64,000 nucleotides of DNA from JAATFS01 sp037145635. GTDB taxonomy: Bacteria > Pseudomonadota > Gammaproteobacteria > Xanthomonadales > Xanthomonadaceae. How positions within the stretch are numbered: the stretch's first letter is position 1; each line of letters begins with the position of its first letter. The stretch covers positions 434,001 through 498,000 of the forward strand of contig JBBCXB010000002.1 in the NCBI GenBank assembly GCA_037145635.1, in the 5' to 3' direction. The translations under genes and the position numbers were made by a program. Below are positions 1 to 7,984 of the stretch, in pieces. The notes beneath the pieces were generated by a model. It worked only from the letters and a program-made list of their open reading frames with translations, was not told the origin of the DNA and did no database searches.

Positions 1-279
1 CCTAGGATTACCCAGCTACTGTCATTTGCCGGCGGCACCTCTCGATGGCCACTGGCTCGATCGTTCAACCAGCAAGCCGCCATGCCTTGGGTGTTCGCGT
101 CCAACTTGGTGGACTGCTCGGGCGGGGAAAATGCCGATCCGGTGGCGATGATGGCCAAGGTAAACGCCGGACTCAACACGCTGACGGTGGACTACCTCAA
201 CACGAACACCATGCTGCACGCCGCTGGCGACCCGTTCGAGGGATTCCCGGCCTATGTGGGAATTGGCGCCCTCGCATGA
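1..279 (+). CDS. C-terminal part of an unrecognised protein, truncated by the window edge
   Basis: Frame 1 is open from the first base to a TGA after residue 92, and an internal ATG at 82 could start a 65-residue product. The tail contains a fairly hydrophobic end (YVGIGALA) and no motif I recognise. It lies in the accessory stretch to the left of tRNA-Val, so it may belong to an integrated element. Coding status is uncertain because there is no homology signal and the 5' end is missing. Confidence 0.3.
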   Translation, partial: PRITQLLSFAGGTSRWPLARSFNQQAAMPWVFASNLVDCSGGENADPVAMMAKVNAGLNTLTVDYLNTNTMLHAAGDPFEGFPAYVGIGALA

Positions 280-326
280 GAAGCCCGCCCAAACGAGGAA
301 GCAGGCTGCTCATGCGACGGTATCCG

Positions 327-542
327 TTATACCCACTCCGACGAGGAGGTATCCCAAATCGGCGCTCCCGGAGACACCTGAGCCACTAGTCGCGCTCCAT
401 GAATCGCGTCGGCGCGGTTATGGTAGCCCTCTGCTGATGAGGCGATGATCTTGCTGTTTCCCTGCGCTCGCAGGTGCCATCGCCATTCCCCCGCTACATC
501 CTTGTAAAGGATAAATTGCTTGGGTTTATCATCGGTTCCCAT
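327..542 (-). CDS. DUF1508 (YegP-like) small protein
   Basis: The 71-residue product carries the DUF1508 pattern: FILYKD near the N-terminus, a W-R-W-H-L core, then N-x-K-I-I-A-S-S-EGY and a later AIHGARLVA segment, as in one repeat of YegP-family proteins. I chose the ATG at 542 rather than the one at 563 because GGAGGG sits seven bases upstream of it. The family is a small alpha/beta fold of unknown biochemical role, usually one or two copies per protein; here there is one. It sits in the accessory stretch left of tRNA-Val. Confidence 0.65.
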   Translation of the reverse strand: MGTDDKPKQFILYKDVAGEWRWHLRAQGNSKIIASSAEGYHNRADAIHGARLVAQVSPGAPIWDTSSSEWV

Positions 543-701
543 TGGAAAGCCCTCCGCGCCCACCGGCGCTTGGACGGATCGGCGATCCGCATCCCAGGGT
601 GCCTAGGTGGGCAACCGGCTGGAATCAGCGTGTGACGCACGTCACTGTAAGGGTTTTCTTACCCCATCGACTGCACGGGACAGGCAATGGGTGGGCGGCG
701 A

Positions 702-938
702 CTACGCCCAAATGATTTCGCCAGATTCGTCGACGGAGGTGACGCGGACAAGCCAACGCTCCGCGGCTGCCTGTGCCTCCTCCTGGCTCTGCGTGATCGC
801 ATCCTGAGTCATCACCTGATGTAGGCGCTCAAGGCCGTCTGCCGCGCGCTGCGCGCGCAGAGCGGGCTCATAGAACTGCCCATCGTCCCCGCTTGGCACG
901 GTGGTGGCCATCAGCGTGAAGCCGTTGATCGTGCGCAT
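702..938 (-). CDS. Hypothetical protein, 78 residues
   Basis: The ATG at 938 has GGAG about eight bases upstream. The product is acidic and soluble, with a helical middle rich in Ala, Gln and Glu and a C-terminal strand pattern (WLVRVTSVDESGEIIWA). No family is recognised. It is the last gene before the terminator and tRNA-Val, which suggests it is the edge gene of an accessory region. Confidence 0.45.
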   Translation of the reverse strand: MRTINGFTLMATTVPSGDDGQFYEPALRAQRAADGLERLHQVMTQDAITQSQEEAQAAAERWLVRVTSVDESGEIIWA

Positions 939-1001
939 CGCGTTAGCTCCGATTGATCGTGCCCCACCATCGCCCGTTTTGCAGGACGGTTGCAGGACAA
1001 C

Positions 1002-1024
1002 AAAAAAGCCGGCTCGTGGCCGGC
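1002..1024 (-). terminator. Rho-independent terminator downstream of tRNA-Val(CAC)
   Basis: A perfect 6-bp GCCGGC stem with a 5-base loop (1008-1024) is followed on the minus strand by six T residues (the A run at 1002-1007). It lies 43 bases after the 3' end of the tRNA gene. Confidence 0.6.
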
Positions 1025-1066
1025 TTCTCTTCGCGCGTCGAAAACCCTGTTTTTAAGGGGTTTTTT

Positions 1067-1141
1067 TGGTGGGCGGTGCAGGGTTCGAACCTGCGACCCT
1101 TGCCGTGTGAAGGCAATGCTCTACCGCTGAGCTAACCGCCC
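1067..1141 (-). tRNA. tRNA-Val(CAC)
   Basis: The minus strand reads GGGCGGTTAGCTCAG at the 5' end, a TTGCC/GGCAA anticodon stem with loop TTCACAC (anticodon CAC) and an encoded CCA. The acceptor GGGCGGT pairs with ACCGCCC. It lies between pilZ and an accessory stretch to the left, so it may be an integration site. Confidence 0.95.
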
Positions 1142-1189
1142 GTGTCGCGAGCCGCCCATTATAGGCGAACCGCGGCGGCCGTCAACGCT

Positions 1190-1262
1190 TTGGATCGGGA
1201 ATCGGGAATGCCGTTGCCGTTGCTTCCAACGATTCCCCATTCCCCACTCCCGATTCCCCGCC
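1190..1262. repeat. REP-like GGGAATCGGGAATG inverted repeat, copy 1
   Basis: The segment holds GGGAATCGGGAATG-type sequence on one side and its near complement CCCCATTCCCCACTCCCG on the other, able to form an imperfect stem. It abuts the pilZ stop codon. A second copy abuts the recR stop codon at 22235-22303. Such repeats are abundant in xanthomonad intergenic regions. Confidence 0.65.
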
Positions 1263-1610
1263 TCACATCGTATTGGTCGGCTTGTCCGAGTTGAGCAGCC
1301 CGGCCAGCAGGGTCTCGATGCGGTTGCGCACCGCCTCGCCCTCGTTGCCGTCGGGGAACTGCACGCCGATCCCGGCGGCACGGTTGCCCTGGGCGCCGGC
1401 CGGCGTGGTCCAGACCACCTTGCCGGCCACCGGCAGGCGGTCGCTGGACTCGGGCAGGGTCAGCAGCAGGAACACCTCGTCGCCGAGGAAATAGCGCTTG
1501 GGCGTGGGCACGAACACGCCGCCGTTCTTCAGGAACGGCATGTAGGCGCCGTAGAGCGCCGTCTTGTCCTTGACCGCCAGCGACAGGATGCCGCCGCTCG
1601 TTGCACTCAT
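1263..1610 (-). CDS. pilZ: PilZ-domain type IV pilus protein
   Basis: The 115-residue product matches the short, single-domain PilZ of Xanthomonas that sits next to holB: it has GGGVFVPTP-like, YFLGDEVFLLL and GNRAAGIGVQF segments and ends NTM. These orphan PilZ proteins lack the N-terminal RxxxR and the D/NxSxxG pair that bind cyclic-di-GMP; neither is visible here. In Xanthomonas the homologue links FimX to the pilus ATPase PilB and is needed for twitching. The ATG overlaps the holB stop (ATGA), so the two are translationally coupled. Confidence 0.92.
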   Translation of the reverse strand: MSATSGGILSLAVKDKTALYGAYMPFLKNGGVFVPTPKRYFLGDEVFLLLTLPESSDRLPVAGKVVWTTPAGAQGNRAAGIGVQFPDGNEGEAVRNRIETLLAGLLNSDKPTNTM

Positions 1611-2563
1611 CGGGCTTCCCCCTTGCGGCCGGCGCGATCGCCGTCGCGCCAGGCCATCAGCAGTTCCGCGACGGCCAGGTCGGCGCGCACGGTGGTACGC
1701 AGCAGATCGCGGGTGCGATTGGCGGCGTCGAACCAGGCCGCCAGCTTGTGCAACCGTGCCGGATCGGTCAAGCCGGCCGCGGCCTGCGCCAGCGCCAGGT
1801 CGGCGGCGTGGCGCAGGCGCTGGTCGGCCTGGTCGTCGCCGGTCCAGCGTTGCGCGGTCTCCACCGCGCCGGCGCGGCCCGTGCCGACCTGCTCCAGGTC
1901 GCGCGCGACCGCACGCCGCAGCGCCAGGCCCTCCTCGCGCAGCCAGCGCTCGGCCAGCCCGGGGTGCCCGCGCGCGGCCTCCAGCGCCTCGCGCACGGCG
2001 TCCTCGGCGAACCCGCGCGAACGCAGCCAGTCCAGCGCCTCGTGCGCCGGCGGCAGCTTGAACTCCAGGCGCTGGCAGCGGCTGCGGATGGTGGCGGGCA
2101 GCCGCGCCGGCTGCGCGCTGATCAGCCACAGGTAGCGCCCGGGCGCGGGCTCCTCCAGGGTCTTGAGCAGCGCGTTGCAGGCCGCGCGGTTGATGGCGTC
2201 GGCCGGGTCGACGATCACCACCTGGGCCACGCCGTACTGCGGCGTCAGCGACAGCTTCTGCGAGATCTCGCGCACCTGCTCGATGACGATCTCGGTGCGC
2301 AGCTTGTCGCCGGTGCGGTTGGGGATGAACGACACCAGCTGCAGGTCCGGGTGGGTGCCGGCGGCGATCAGCTGGCGCGAACGCTGCGCCGCCGCGTCCG
2401 GCGAGCGGCCCAGCACGTGCTCGGCCAGCTTCAGCGCGACCGCGCGCTTGCCCAGGCCGGCCGGGCCGCAGATCAGCAGGCCGTGACCCAGGCGGCCGGC
2501 GTCCAGCGCCGCCACGGTCTGGTCGTAGGCGCGCTGCTGCCAGGGGGAGAAGGCCTCGCTCAT
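1607..2563 (-). CDS. holB: DNA polymerase III delta' subunit
   Basis: The 318-residue product is the clamp-loader delta' subunit. A P-loop-like segment GPAGLGKR lies at residues 33-40, LLKTLEEP at 132-139 and the SRC sensor motif at 161-163. The C-terminal third is helical, as expected for the collar domain. The start overlaps the mltG stop by four bases, and the stop overlaps the pilZ start in the same way. In most gammaproteobacteria tmk lies between mltG and holB; here it is absent. Confidence 0.93.
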   Translation of the reverse strand: MSEAFSPWQQRAYDQTVAALDAGRLGHGLLICGPAGLGKRAVALKLAEHVLGRSPDAAAQRSRQLIAAGTHPDLQLVSFIPNRTGDKLRTEIVIEQVREISQKLSLTPQYGVAQVVIVDPADAINRAACNALLKTLEEPAPGRYLWLISAQPARLPATIRSRCQRLEFKLPPAHEALDWLRSRGFAEDAVREALEAARGHPGLAERWLREEGLALRRAVARDLEQVGTGRAGAVETAQRWTGDDQADQRLRHAADLALAQAAAGLTDPARLHKLAAWFDAANRTRDLLRTTVRADLAVAELLMAWRDGDRAGRKGEAR

Positions 2564-3621
2564 GGCACCTCCGTCGCGGCCGCCGGCTGGCGCAGGCGCT
2601 GCAGGTAGCGCGCGACCGCCGCGGTGTGTTGCTCGTAGGTGTCGGAGAACACGTGCGCGCCGCTACCGTCGCCCACCGCCACGAAGTACAGCGCCTCGCC
2701 CGGCGCCGGGCGGACCACCGCCTGCAGCGCCTCGCGCCCGGGCATCGCGATCGGGGTCGGGGTCAGGCCGGTGCGGGTGTAGGTGTTGTAGGGGGTGTCG
2801 GTCAGCAGGTCGCGCTTGCGGATGTTGCCGTCGTAGGCGCTGCCGATGCCGTAGATGACGGTCGGGTCGGTCTGCAGCTTCATGCCGAGCCGCAGCCGGC
2901 GCAGGAACACCCCGGCGATGCGCGGGCGTTCGGCCGGCAGCGCGGTCTCCTTCTCGACGATCGAGGCCAGGATCAGCACCTGCTCGGGCGTGGCCAGCGA
3001 CAGGTCCGCGCTGCGGCCCTGCCAGGCCTCGGCCAGCGCCTTCTCCATCGCGGCATGGGCGCGGCGCAGCACGTCCAGGTCGCTGTCGCCGCGCTGGTAG
3101 AGATAGGTCTCGGGCAGGAAGCGGCCTTCCGGATGCTGGCCGGCGAAGCCCAGCTTCGCCATCAGCGCCGCGTCGTCGAGCGCGCCGGCGGTGTGCAGCA
3201 GCGGGCTGGCCGCGTCCAGCGCGGCCCGCAGCTGGCGGATGTTCCAGCCGTCCACCACGGTGAAGCGGTACTGGATCACCCGGCCCTGGCGCATGCGCAG
3301 CAGCAGCTCGCGCGGGCTCAGCGCCGGGGCCAGTGCGTACTCGCCCATCTTGAGCTTGCCGGCCGCATCGACCTGGCGCGCCAGCAGCTGCCATTCCAGA
3401 TCGGTGCCGGCCGCCACGCCCGCCTGGCGCAGCTTGCGCAGCACGGTCCTGAGCGAGTCGCCGGACGCGACCACCACGCTCGGCTGCGCCGCGGCCACCG
3501 GCGTGGCGACGAAGCGGTCGTAACGCAGCCACAGCCCGCCGGCCACGGCGACCGCCAGCACGGCGCCGCCCACCAGCACCGCCAGCACGGCCCTCCACCC
3601 GCGTTTGCCCGCTCCAGCCAC
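2560..3621 (-). CDS. mltG: Endolytic murein transglycosylase MltG
   Basis: The 353-residue product has one N-terminal membrane segment (about residues 11-32) followed by a periplasmic YceG domain. The catalytic glutamate lies in IVEKET (221-226) in the context LILASIVEKETALPAERPRI. Downstream blocks LQTDPTVIYG, NTYTRTGLTPTPI and the FVAVGDGSGAHVF-like end are also typical. MltG cuts nascent glycan strands and sets their length. The gene is coupled to holB by a 4-base overlap. Confidence 0.93.
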   Translation of the reverse strand: MAGAGKRGWRAVLAVLVGGAVLAVAVAGGLWLRYDRFVATPVAAAQPSVVVASGDSLRTVLRKLRQAGVAAGTDLEWQLLARQVDAAGKLKMGEYALAPALSPRELLLRMRQGRVIQYRFTVVDGWNIRQLRAALDAASPLLHTAGALDDAALMAKLGFAGQHPEGRFLPETYLYQRGDSDLDVLRRAHAAMEKALAEAWQGRSADLSLATPEQVLILASIVEKETALPAERPRIAGVFLRRLRLGMKLQTDPTVIYGIGSAYDGNIRKRDLLTDTPYNTYTRTGLTPTPIAMPGREALQAVVRPAPGEALYFVAVGDGSGAHVFSDTYEQHTAAVARYLQRLRQPAAATEVP

Positions 3622-3689
3622 AGCTACCTCGTCAGAATTCCAGCGCCGCGCAGGATACCGCGGGCGGGTGGCGGGACGTTAGACGCGCC

Positions 3690-3717
3690 CCCCGCCTGCC
3701 GGTACCGGCGGGCGGGG
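3690..3717. terminator. 28-bp GC-rich palindrome between pabB and mltG
   Basis: CCCCGCC-T-GCCGGT is followed directly by its complement with one mismatch, centred on GGTACC. It lies 14 bases after the pabB stop. There is no T-tract, so it may act as an mRNA-stabilising or attenuating hairpin rather than a true terminator. Confidence 0.4.
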
Positions 3718-3730
3718 AGACGGGCGCGGG

Positions 3731-5080
3731 TCAGGCCCGCTCCAGCGCCCGCAACACGCCGCGCGCCTTGGCACGGGTCTCGTCGAGCTCGCGCGCGGGT
3801 ACCGAGTCGACCACGATGCCCGCACCGGTGCGGAAGCGCACGCGGCGGCCGTGGATCTCGGCGGTGCGGATCAGGATGTTCAGGTCCATGTCGCCGTCGC
3901 GGTTGAGCCAGCCGAAGGCGCCGGTATAGGCGCCGCGCGGGGTGGCCTCGAGCTCGGCGATGATCTGCATGCAGCGCACCTTCGGGCACCCGGTGATGGT
4001 GCCGCCGGGGAACACCGCGCCGATCACCTCGCCCGGGGTCACGCCGGCACGCAGGCGGCCGCGCACGTTGCTGACGATGTGGTGCACGTGGGCGTAGCTC
4101 TCCACGCTCATCAGCTCGTCGACCTCGACCGTGCCCGGGGCGCAGATCCGCCCCAGGTCGTTGCGCTCCAGGTCGATCAGCATCACGTGTTCGGCGCGCT
4201 CCTTGGGATGGCCCACCAGCTCGCGGATGCGTGCGGCCTCGTCGTCGCCGTCGAAGCGTGGCCGGGTCCCGGCGATCGGCCGGGTCTGCACGCGATCGCC
4301 CTGCACCGACACCAGCCGTTCCGGCGAGGAACTGGCCACCGCGCGGCCCTGGGCCACGAACAGGCCCGAGAACGGCGCCGGGTTGGCGGCACGCAGGCGC
4401 GCATGCAGGGCCGCCGGATCCGGAGGCTGTGCGAAGCTGGCCTCCCAGCCGCGCGAGATGTTGGCCTGGAACACATCGCCGGCGCGCAGGTAGTCGAGCA
4501 CCCGCGCCACGCCGGCGGTGAAGCGCTCCGGGGCGTCCTCGTCGACCGCCAGCGGCGGCGTCCAGTCCGCCGGCGCCGGCAGGACCGCCGCGGCGGCGGC
4601 ATCGTCCGCCAGGCGCTGCAGCAGGTCATCGCGCCCGGCCTCGGCGACGGCCACGCAGCGGCCGTCGCGACGGTCACGCAACACCGCGGCCGGGCACCGC
4701 AGCGCCAGCGCCAGCGGCAGGCCGTCGGTGCGCAGCGGCAGCCGCAGCACCGGCTCGACCTGGGCGGCCAGCTCGTAGTCGAGCAGCAGCGCCCAGCCGC
4801 CGCGGAACGGCAGCTCGGTCTCCACGCGCGGAACCCGCTCGGCCTGCCAGGCGGCATCCAGCGCGGCCAGGAAGCCGCCCGCCACCACCGCGCCCGACCG
4901 GTCGCGGGTGAGGCCGTCGGCGTCGAGCCGCAGCAGGCCGCCGTCGGTGCACAGCAGCAGGTCCCAGCGCCCATGCGCGGTGCCGGAGGCACTGGATTCG
5001 AACAGGGCCGGATAGCGCTCGGGCGCCAGGCGGTGCAGTGCCAGCAGGTCGAGGTCGGTGCGCAGCGGGAGGGTGAGCAT
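3731..5080 (-). CDS. pabB: Aminodeoxychorismate synthase component I
   Basis: The 449-residue product is a chorismate-utilising enzyme: catalytic-domain motifs are PIAGTRPR (268-275), HVMLIDLERNDLGR, SYAHVHHIVS and PGGTITGCPK (358-367). It should convert chorismate to aminodeoxychorismate for folate synthesis. The PIAGT motif has Ala where classic PabB has the catalytic Lys (PIKGT); Ala is the residue of TrpE-type enzymes. Position next to fabF and mltG, where the pabC gene sits in Escherichia coli, and a shorter length than TrpE support PabB. Anthranilate or other chorismate-enzyme activity cannot be excluded. Confidence 0.8.
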   Translation of the reverse strand: MLTLPLRTDLDLLALHRLAPERYPALFESSASGTAHGRWDLLLCTDGGLLRLDADGLTRDRSGAVVAGGFLAALDAAWQAERVPRVETELPFRGGWALLLDYELAAQVEPVLRLPLRTDGLPLALALRCPAAVLRDRRDGRCVAVAEAGRDDLLQRLADDAAAAAVLPAPADWTPPLAVDEDAPERFTAGVARVLDYLRAGDVFQANISRGWEASFAQPPDPAALHARLRAANPAPFSGLFVAQGRAVASSSPERLVSVQGDRVQTRPIAGTRPRFDGDDEAARIRELVGHPKERAEHVMLIDLERNDLGRICAPGTVEVDELMSVESYAHVHHIVSNVRGRLRAGVTPGEVIGAVFPGGTITGCPKVRCMQIIAELEATPRGAYTGAFGWLNRDGDMDLNILIRTAEIHGRRVRFRTGAGIVVDSVPARELDETRAKARGVLRALERA

Positions 5081-5332
5081 CGGCGGCCCGGAGTGGAAGG
5101 GAAAGGGCGGCGGCCACGCCGCGGAGCTGCGCCGCCGTTAGGGCGACGCCGGCTTGAGCAGGCACGCATGCATTGCGTGGACGGCAGCGCGCGGGCCGGC
5201 GGTGAGGTCCGGCGAGCGATCCGCTCGGCGCCTTGGAACGCCGCCGCCGCGCGCCCCGGTCCGCAGCGGAGCTGCGCGCCGGCCGGAGCGCCGCGGGACC
5301 GGCTTACGCAGGCCGGTCTCCGCAGGCCGGGA

Positions 5333-6568
5333 TCAGAGGCGCTTGAACACCAGCGTGCCGTTGGTACCGCCGAAACCGAAGCCGTTGGACATCGCCACGT
5401 CGATCTTCTTCTCGCGCGCGGTGTGCGGCACGTAGTCCAGGTCGCAGCCCTCGCTCGGCTCGTCCAGGTTGATCGTCGGCGGGATGATGCCGGTGTGGAT
5501 CGCCATCACCGAGAAGATCGCTTCCACGCCGCCGGCGGCGCCGAGCAGGTGCCCGGTCATCGACTTGGTGGAGCTGACCATCGCCCGGTAGGCGTGGTCG
5601 CCCAGCGCGCGCTTCATCGCCAGGGTCTCGGCGTAGTCGCCGAGCGGGGTCGAGGTGCCGTGCGCGTTGAGGTAGTCGATCTGCTCGGGGTTGAGGCCGG
5701 CATCGCGGATCGCGGCGCGCATGCTGCGCGCGGCGCCCTCGCCGTCCTCGCTCGGGGCGGTCATGTGGAACGCGTCGGAGCTGGCGCCGAAGCCGACCAG
5801 CTCGGCGTAGATGCGGGCGCCGCGCGCCTTGGCGTGCTCGTACTCTTCCAGCACCAGCACGCCGGCGCCGTCGCCGAGCACGAAGCCGTCGCGCTGCTTG
5901 TCCCACGGGCGCGAGGCGCCGGCCGGGTCGTCGTTGCGGGTGGACATCGCCTTCATCGAGCAGAAGCCGCCGACCGAGGTCGGCGAGGAGCCGCGCTCGG
6001 CGCCGCCGGCCAGCATCACGTCGGCGTCGCCGTGCTGGATCATGCGCAGCGCGGTGCCGATCGAATGGTTGGAGGTGGCGCAGGCCGAGACCGCCGAGAA
6101 CGTCGGGCCCTTCAGGCCCTTGATCAGGCTGACCTGGCCGGGAAGCATGTTGATGATGGTGCTGGGGACGTAGAACGGCGAGATCTTGCGCGCGCCGCCC
6201 TCGTGGAATTTGACGGTCTGCTCCTCGATGCCGAGCAGGCCACCGATACCCGAGCCGAGAATGGCCCCGACGCGCTCGGCGTTGTGTTCGCCGATCTCCA
6301 GGCCGGAGTCGTCCAGCGCCATGAACGAGGCGCCGACGCCGTAGTGGATGAACGAATCCATCTTCTTGGCGTCCTTGGAGGACACGAATACGGTGGGATC
6401 GAAGTCCTTGATCTCGCCGGCGATCTTGGTGGTGAACTGCGACGCATCGATCTGCGTGATCGGGCCGATGCCCGAACGTCCGTGGATGATGCCATCCCAG
6501 CTGGTGGCCAGATCATTTCCCAGCGGGGACACCATGCCCATGCCGGTGACGACAACGCGACGACTCAT
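5333..6568 (-). CDS. fabF: 3-oxoacyl-[acyl-carrier-protein] synthase II
   Basis: The 411-residue product is the elongating beta-ketoacyl-ACP synthase. The nucleophile is C163 in SACATSNH, with H303 (NAHGTSTPLGD), K335 and H340 (GHLLGAAGG) completing the site, and the C-terminal GFGFGGTNG loop is present. The ATG at 6568 was chosen because AGGAGA lies upstream and MSRRVVVTGMG is the usual N-terminus; the longer open frame upstream is not conserved. It follows acpP, as in most fab clusters. Confidence 0.96.
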   Translation of the reverse strand: MSRRVVVTGMGMVSPLGNDLATSWDGIIHGRSGIGPITQIDASQFTTKIAGEIKDFDPTVFVSSKDAKKMDSFIHYGVGASFMALDDSGLEIGEHNAERVGAILGSGIGGLLGIEEQTVKFHEGGARKISPFYVPSTIINMLPGQVSLIKGLKGPTFSAVSACATSNHSIGTALRMIQHGDADVMLAGGAERGSSPTSVGGFCSMKAMSTRNDDPAGASRPWDKQRDGFVLGDGAGVLVLEEYEHAKARGARIYAELVGFGASSDAFHMTAPSEDGEGAARSMRAAIRDAGLNPEQIDYLNAHGTSTPLGDYAETLAMKRALGDHAYRAMVSSTKSMTGHLLGAAGGVEAIFSVMAIHTGIIPPTINLDEPSEGCDLDYVPHTAREKKIDVAMSNGFGFGGTNGTLVFKRL

Positions 6569-6714
6569 TGCAGATCTCCTCGCCCGGGGCCCGGCCCGCG
6601 GCGCTTGCAGAAAACACGATGACGCTTGCAAAAACACAGGGCCGCATCAGCGGCCCCATGGATTTCTGACGCAACCGACAGCCGAGGCTCGCCGCTGCGG
6701 TCAGGAACAACGCA

Positions 6715-6954
6715 TCAGCTCTTGACGTGAGCCTTGACGTAGTCGATCGCCTGCTGGACCGAGGTGATCTTCTCAGCCTCTTCGTCGGGGATCTCGCACT
6801 CGAACTCTTCTTCCAGCGCCATCACCAGCTCGACGGTATCCAGCGAGTCGGCACCCAGGTCATCGACGAACGATGCGCTGTTGGTGACTTCCTCTTCCTT
6901 GACGCCGAGTTGCTCGACGACGATTTTCTTGACGCGTTCTTCGATGGTGCTCAT
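6715..6954 (-). CDS. acpP: Acyl carrier protein
   Basis: The 79-residue acidic protein carries the phosphopantetheine serine S37 in GADSLDTVE and begins MSTIEERVKKIV as usual. It shuttles acyl chains among the Fab enzymes encoded around it. The ATG at 6954 is the conserved start; its Shine-Dalgarno sequence GGAG lies inside a 12-bp perfect palindrome at 6965-6976. Confidence 0.97.
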   Translation of the reverse strand: MSTIEERVKKIVVEQLGVKEEEVTNSASFVDDLGADSLDTVELVMALEEEFECEIPDEEAEKITSVQQAIDYVKAHVKS

Positions 6955-6964
6955 TGGGATCTCG

Positions 6965-6976
6965 CTCCAGCTGGAG
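6965..6976 (-). promoter_or_regulatory. Palindrome over the acpP ribosome binding site
   Basis: CTCCAGCTGGAG ends ten bases before the acpP ATG. Its GGAG is the only good Shine-Dalgarno, and the CTCC half could pair with it. A role in limiting acpP translation is inferred only. Confidence 0.4.
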
Positions 6977-7002
6977 TAGTGGTGGTTCAAGTTTAAGGAC
7001 CC

Positions 7003-7020
7003 CCGCACATGAATGTGCGG
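7003..7020 (-). promoter_or_regulatory. Stem-loop in the fabG-acpP intergenic leader
   Basis: CCGCACAT and ATGTGCGG form a perfect 8-bp stem with a two-base centre, 50 bases upstream of acpP. It may mark a processing or attenuation site between fabG and acpP. There is no clear T-tract. Confidence 0.35.
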
Positions 7021-7158
7021 TGCTCCTGTGGGACTCACAAAAACGCCATCGGGCTGCGATGGCCGCGTTGGCTAGTGTAGTGGAAAGCGCCCCGGGCTTG
7101 CATTGCAGCACAAACCCCGGTCGATCAGCCACTTAGGCGCGCTCCGTGCGCCGCCCGC

Positions 7159-7902
7159 CTACGGCATGTACATGCCGCCGTTGACGTGAAGGGTCTCGCC
7201 GGTGATGTAGCGCCCGGACGGGCCGGCCAGAAACGCCACCGCCTGGGCGATGTCGGACGGCTGGCCGAGGTGGCCGAGCGCGATCTGTCCCAGCAGCGCG
7301 GTCCGGGATTCCTCCGGCAGCGCCTTGGTCATGTCGGTGTCGATGAAGCCCGGCGCGACCACGTTGACGGTGACCCCGCGCGAGCCGATCTCCTTGGCCA
7401 GCGACTTGGAGAAGGCGATGATGCCGGCCTTGGCCGCCGCGTAGTTGGCCTGGCCGGGGTTGCCGGTCACGCCGACCACCGAGGCGATGTTGACGATGCG
7501 GCCCTTGCGCGCCTTCATCATCCCGCGCATCACCGCCTTGCTGGCACGGAACACGCTGGTGAGGTTGGTGTCGATGATCGCCTGCCAGTCCTCCTCCTTC
7601 ATCCGCATCAGCAGGTTGTCGCGGGTGATGCCGGCGTTGTTGACCAGGATCGAGACCGCGCCGAATTCCTTGCCGATCGCATCGATCACCGCCTCGACCG
7701 CGGCGGCGTCGGTGACGTCCAGCTCGCGGCCGTGGCCGCCGGACGCGGCCAGGCGCCCGCCGATCGCGGCGGCGCCGGCGGCGGAGGTCGCGGTGCCGAT
7801 CACGGTGGCGCCCTGGGCGGCCAGCTCGTCGGCGATGGCGGCACCGATGCCGCGGCTGGCGCCGGTGACCAGCGCGATCTCACCCTGCAGGGGCTTGCTC
7901 AT
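7159..7902 (-). CDS. fabG: 3-oxoacyl-[acyl-carrier-protein] reductase
   Basis: The 247-residue product is a classical short-chain dehydrogenase: TGASRGIG cofactor loop (13-20), NNAG (88-91), catalytic S141, Y154 and K158 (YAAAK), and the usual GFIDTDM and YITGETLHVNGG segments. It reduces 3-oxoacyl-ACP with NADPH. AGGAA precedes the ATG. It lies between fabD and acpP. Confidence 0.96.
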   Translation of the reverse strand: MSKPLQGEIALVTGASRGIGAAIADELAAQGATVIGTATSAAGAAAIGGRLAASGGHGRELDVTDAAAVEAVIDAIGKEFGAVSILVNNAGITRDNLLMRMKEEDWQAIIDTNLTSVFRASKAVMRGMMKARKGRIVNIASVVGVTGNPGQANYAAAKAGIIAFSKSLAKEIGSRGVTVNVVAPGFIDTDMTKALPEESRTALLGQIALGHLGQPSDIAQAVAFLAGPSGRYITGETLHVNGGMYMP

Positions 7903-7984
7903 GGTTGTGTTCCTCGATAGGGACGGGACGGCAGGGCCGCGTTCGGTGACGGACCGGCGCGGCGCGCGTGCCGGTCCGTGCCGC

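Noticed and set aside
3851..6622. 923-codon open frame on the plus strand
   Set aside because: It lies opposite pabB and fabF and has the Arg/His/Gln/Ala-rich composition of a GC-driven antisense frame, with no domain.
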